Below, piece by piece: positions 7,963 through 8,701 of a DNA stretch of 8,701 nucleotides (within the stretch, counting starts at the first letter, position 1; the number at the start of each line of letters is the position of its first letter). A program made the position numbers and the translations under genes. The notes under the pieces are model-generated. The model saw nothing but the letters and a program-made list of their open reading frames with translations, was not told the origin of the DNA and ran no database searches. The stretch spans positions 1 to 8,701 of the forward strand of contig CAIQEX010000093.1 of NCBI GenBank assembly GCA_903870955.1, written 5' to 3'. The DNA is from an uncultured beta proteobacterium. GTDB taxonomy: Bacteria; Pseudomonadota; Gammaproteobacteria; Burkholderiales; Burkholderiaceae_C.

Positions 7963-8655
7963 TCAATGGCTTCGCACGAAAGCCCGCATGTGAAACGCGG
8001 CATGTTCCTGTGAGTAACGTTTGCCGGGCGCCACAGGGCAAGCCTGACGTGCCAGACAGCCGCTTTGCATGCACTCTGTGCCGGCATCCGAATGCAAATG
8101 GCGGGCGCAGGTCTCCAGCAAGAAGGCTTTGCCGGTGTAGGCGCCGACCGGGCAAGCCCGCAGGCACGGCTGGTCACTGCAACGAGCGCAATGATCAGTG
8201 GAGGGACTTGGAACTGCAGGGTTCGGTTGCCCATCGGCCAGGGCCAGCGCAAAGCGGTAGGCATGCCAAAGGCCGTGCTCCGGGTGCATGCGCAGCATCA
8301 TGCGGCTCGGCTGTGTGGCCTCTGCACGGTCGGCCCAGCGCTGAAACGGGTGATACGGCGGGCCGTCAAAAGGAAACAGGGCGCGGCCACCAAAACGCTC
8401 TGCAAGCTCCTCGCCAATGGCGCGGCTCCAGCGGTCCAAAGGGTCGGGCAGACCGTCATTGAAAAAAGAGGAAGCCTTGAAGTGCGGCCAAAACCCCGAG
8501 CCGATCACGCCCACCATCCAGACGACCACCACCGGGCGACCCTCGGGCAAAGCCGCCAAACCGTCTGCGGCGGTGGGGACAAAGCCACCTCGCAGGCTCA
8601 GGCCATGGGGTGCCAGGGCGGTCTGCAAAGCTTCTTTGCTCCGATCAATGCCCAT
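7963..8655 (-). CDS. Ferredoxin-like 4Fe-4S protein of unknown function (230 aa)
   Basis: The C-terminal third holds all eight cysteines: Cys156, 159, 164 and 168 (CARCSDQPCLRACP, C-x2-C-x4-C-x3-C-P) and Cys183, 195, 200 and 206 (the last two in GCLARQACP). Two Cys-Pro endings and eight ligands fit two [4Fe-4S] clusters, though the spacing departs from classical CxxCxxCxxxCP ferredoxins. The N-terminal 150 residues have no cysteine; they include RGGF (22-25), a hydrophobic strand PVVVVWMVG (41-49) and an FPFDGPPYHPFQRW segment (94-107) with aromatic and Pro richness. There is no signal peptide, so it is probably cytoplasmic. I recall similar uncharacterised ferredoxin-type proteins in proteobacteria but no proven role. 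The ATG overlaps a possible upstream reading frame by 11 nt. It ends 103 nt before the TonB receptor start, so it is probably a separate unit. Confidence 0.8.
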   Translation of the reverse strand: MGIDRSKEALQTALAPHGLSLRGGFVPTAADGLAALPEGRPVVVVWMVGVIGSGFWPHFKASSFFNDGLPDPLDRWSRAIGEELAERFGGRALFPFDGPPYHPFQRWADRAEATQPSRMMLRMHPEHGLWHAYRFALALADGQPNPAVPSPSTDHCARCSDQPCLRACPVGAYTGKAFLLETCARHLHSDAGTECMQSGCLARQACPVAPGKRYSQEHAAFHMRAFVRSH

Positions 8656-8701
8656 TGCGCAATCGGTCCAGTAAGCCGGTTAACCCCAACTGCAATTCCG
8701 C
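8645..8701 (-). CDS. Possible C-terminal tail of an upstream gene (partial)
   Basis: Reading from the window edge, one frame gives AELQLGLTGLLDRLRNGH and then TGA at 8645-8647. It looks like an amphipathic C-terminal helix and ends 11 nt inside the ferredoxin-like gene, an arrangement common in operons. Only 18 codons are visible, and another frame over the same stretch is also open, so the evidence is weak. No family can be named. Confidence 0.3.
   Translation of the reverse strand, partial: AELQLGLTGLLDRLRNGH

Noticed and set aside
7131..8462. Plus-strand open frame of 443 codons spanning the receptor start, the gap and the ferredoxin-like gene
   Set aside because: It runs antisense through two well-supported genes and their intergenic region, and its translation has no recognisable fold.
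7963..8655. Epoxyqueuosine reductase (QueG) identity for the iron-sulfur protein
   Set aside because: It is much shorter than QueG and its cysteine spacing differs; only the general presence of two cluster motifs is shared.

Overview
The window (about 60% GC by eye) reads as a chromosomal segment from a betaproteobacterium, most likely Burkholderiales/Comamonadaceae-like. This rests on the near-canonical betaproteobacterial EtfB N-terminus and the general protein style; it is an inference, not a database result. Every gene I can support lies on the minus strand, so transcription runs from high to low coordinates.

From the upstream (right) end: a possible gene tail (8645-8701), then an eight-cysteine 4Fe-4S ferredoxin-like protein of unknown role (7963-8655). 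A 103-nt intergenic gap holds a perfect small hairpin, three GACAA/TTGTC words and a plausible -10 element. Next comes a tight three-gene operon: a TonB-dependent outer-membrane receptor (5838-7859, GTG start), a periplasmic ABC-type substrate-binding-like protein (PF04392 type, 4880-5833) and a membrane-bound hybrid sensor histidine kinase with a C-terminal receiver (2976-4883). Spacing in the operon is 4 nt, then a 4-nt ATGA overlap. No ABC permease or ATPase and no response regulator is present. The trio therefore looks like an envelope-spanning uptake-and-sensing module: outer-membrane entry, periplasmic capture, inner-membrane signalling. This is the most interesting part of the window.

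After a 140-nt gap comes a second transcription unit: a large two-part flavoprotein of the dimethylglycine/sarcosine dehydrogenase type (271-2835; FAD oxidase-like half plus GcvT-like folate half). It is followed 25 nt later by etfB (1-245, truncated by the window edge), the beta subunit of electron transfer flavoprotein. Enzymes of this family pass electrons to ETF, so the pair fits a demethylation pathway for an N-methylated amino acid: methyl groups go to tetrahydrofolate and electrons to the quinone pool.

I saw no tRNA, rRNA, CRISPR array, insertion sequence or integrase. Apart from the gaps described, the window is densely coding.
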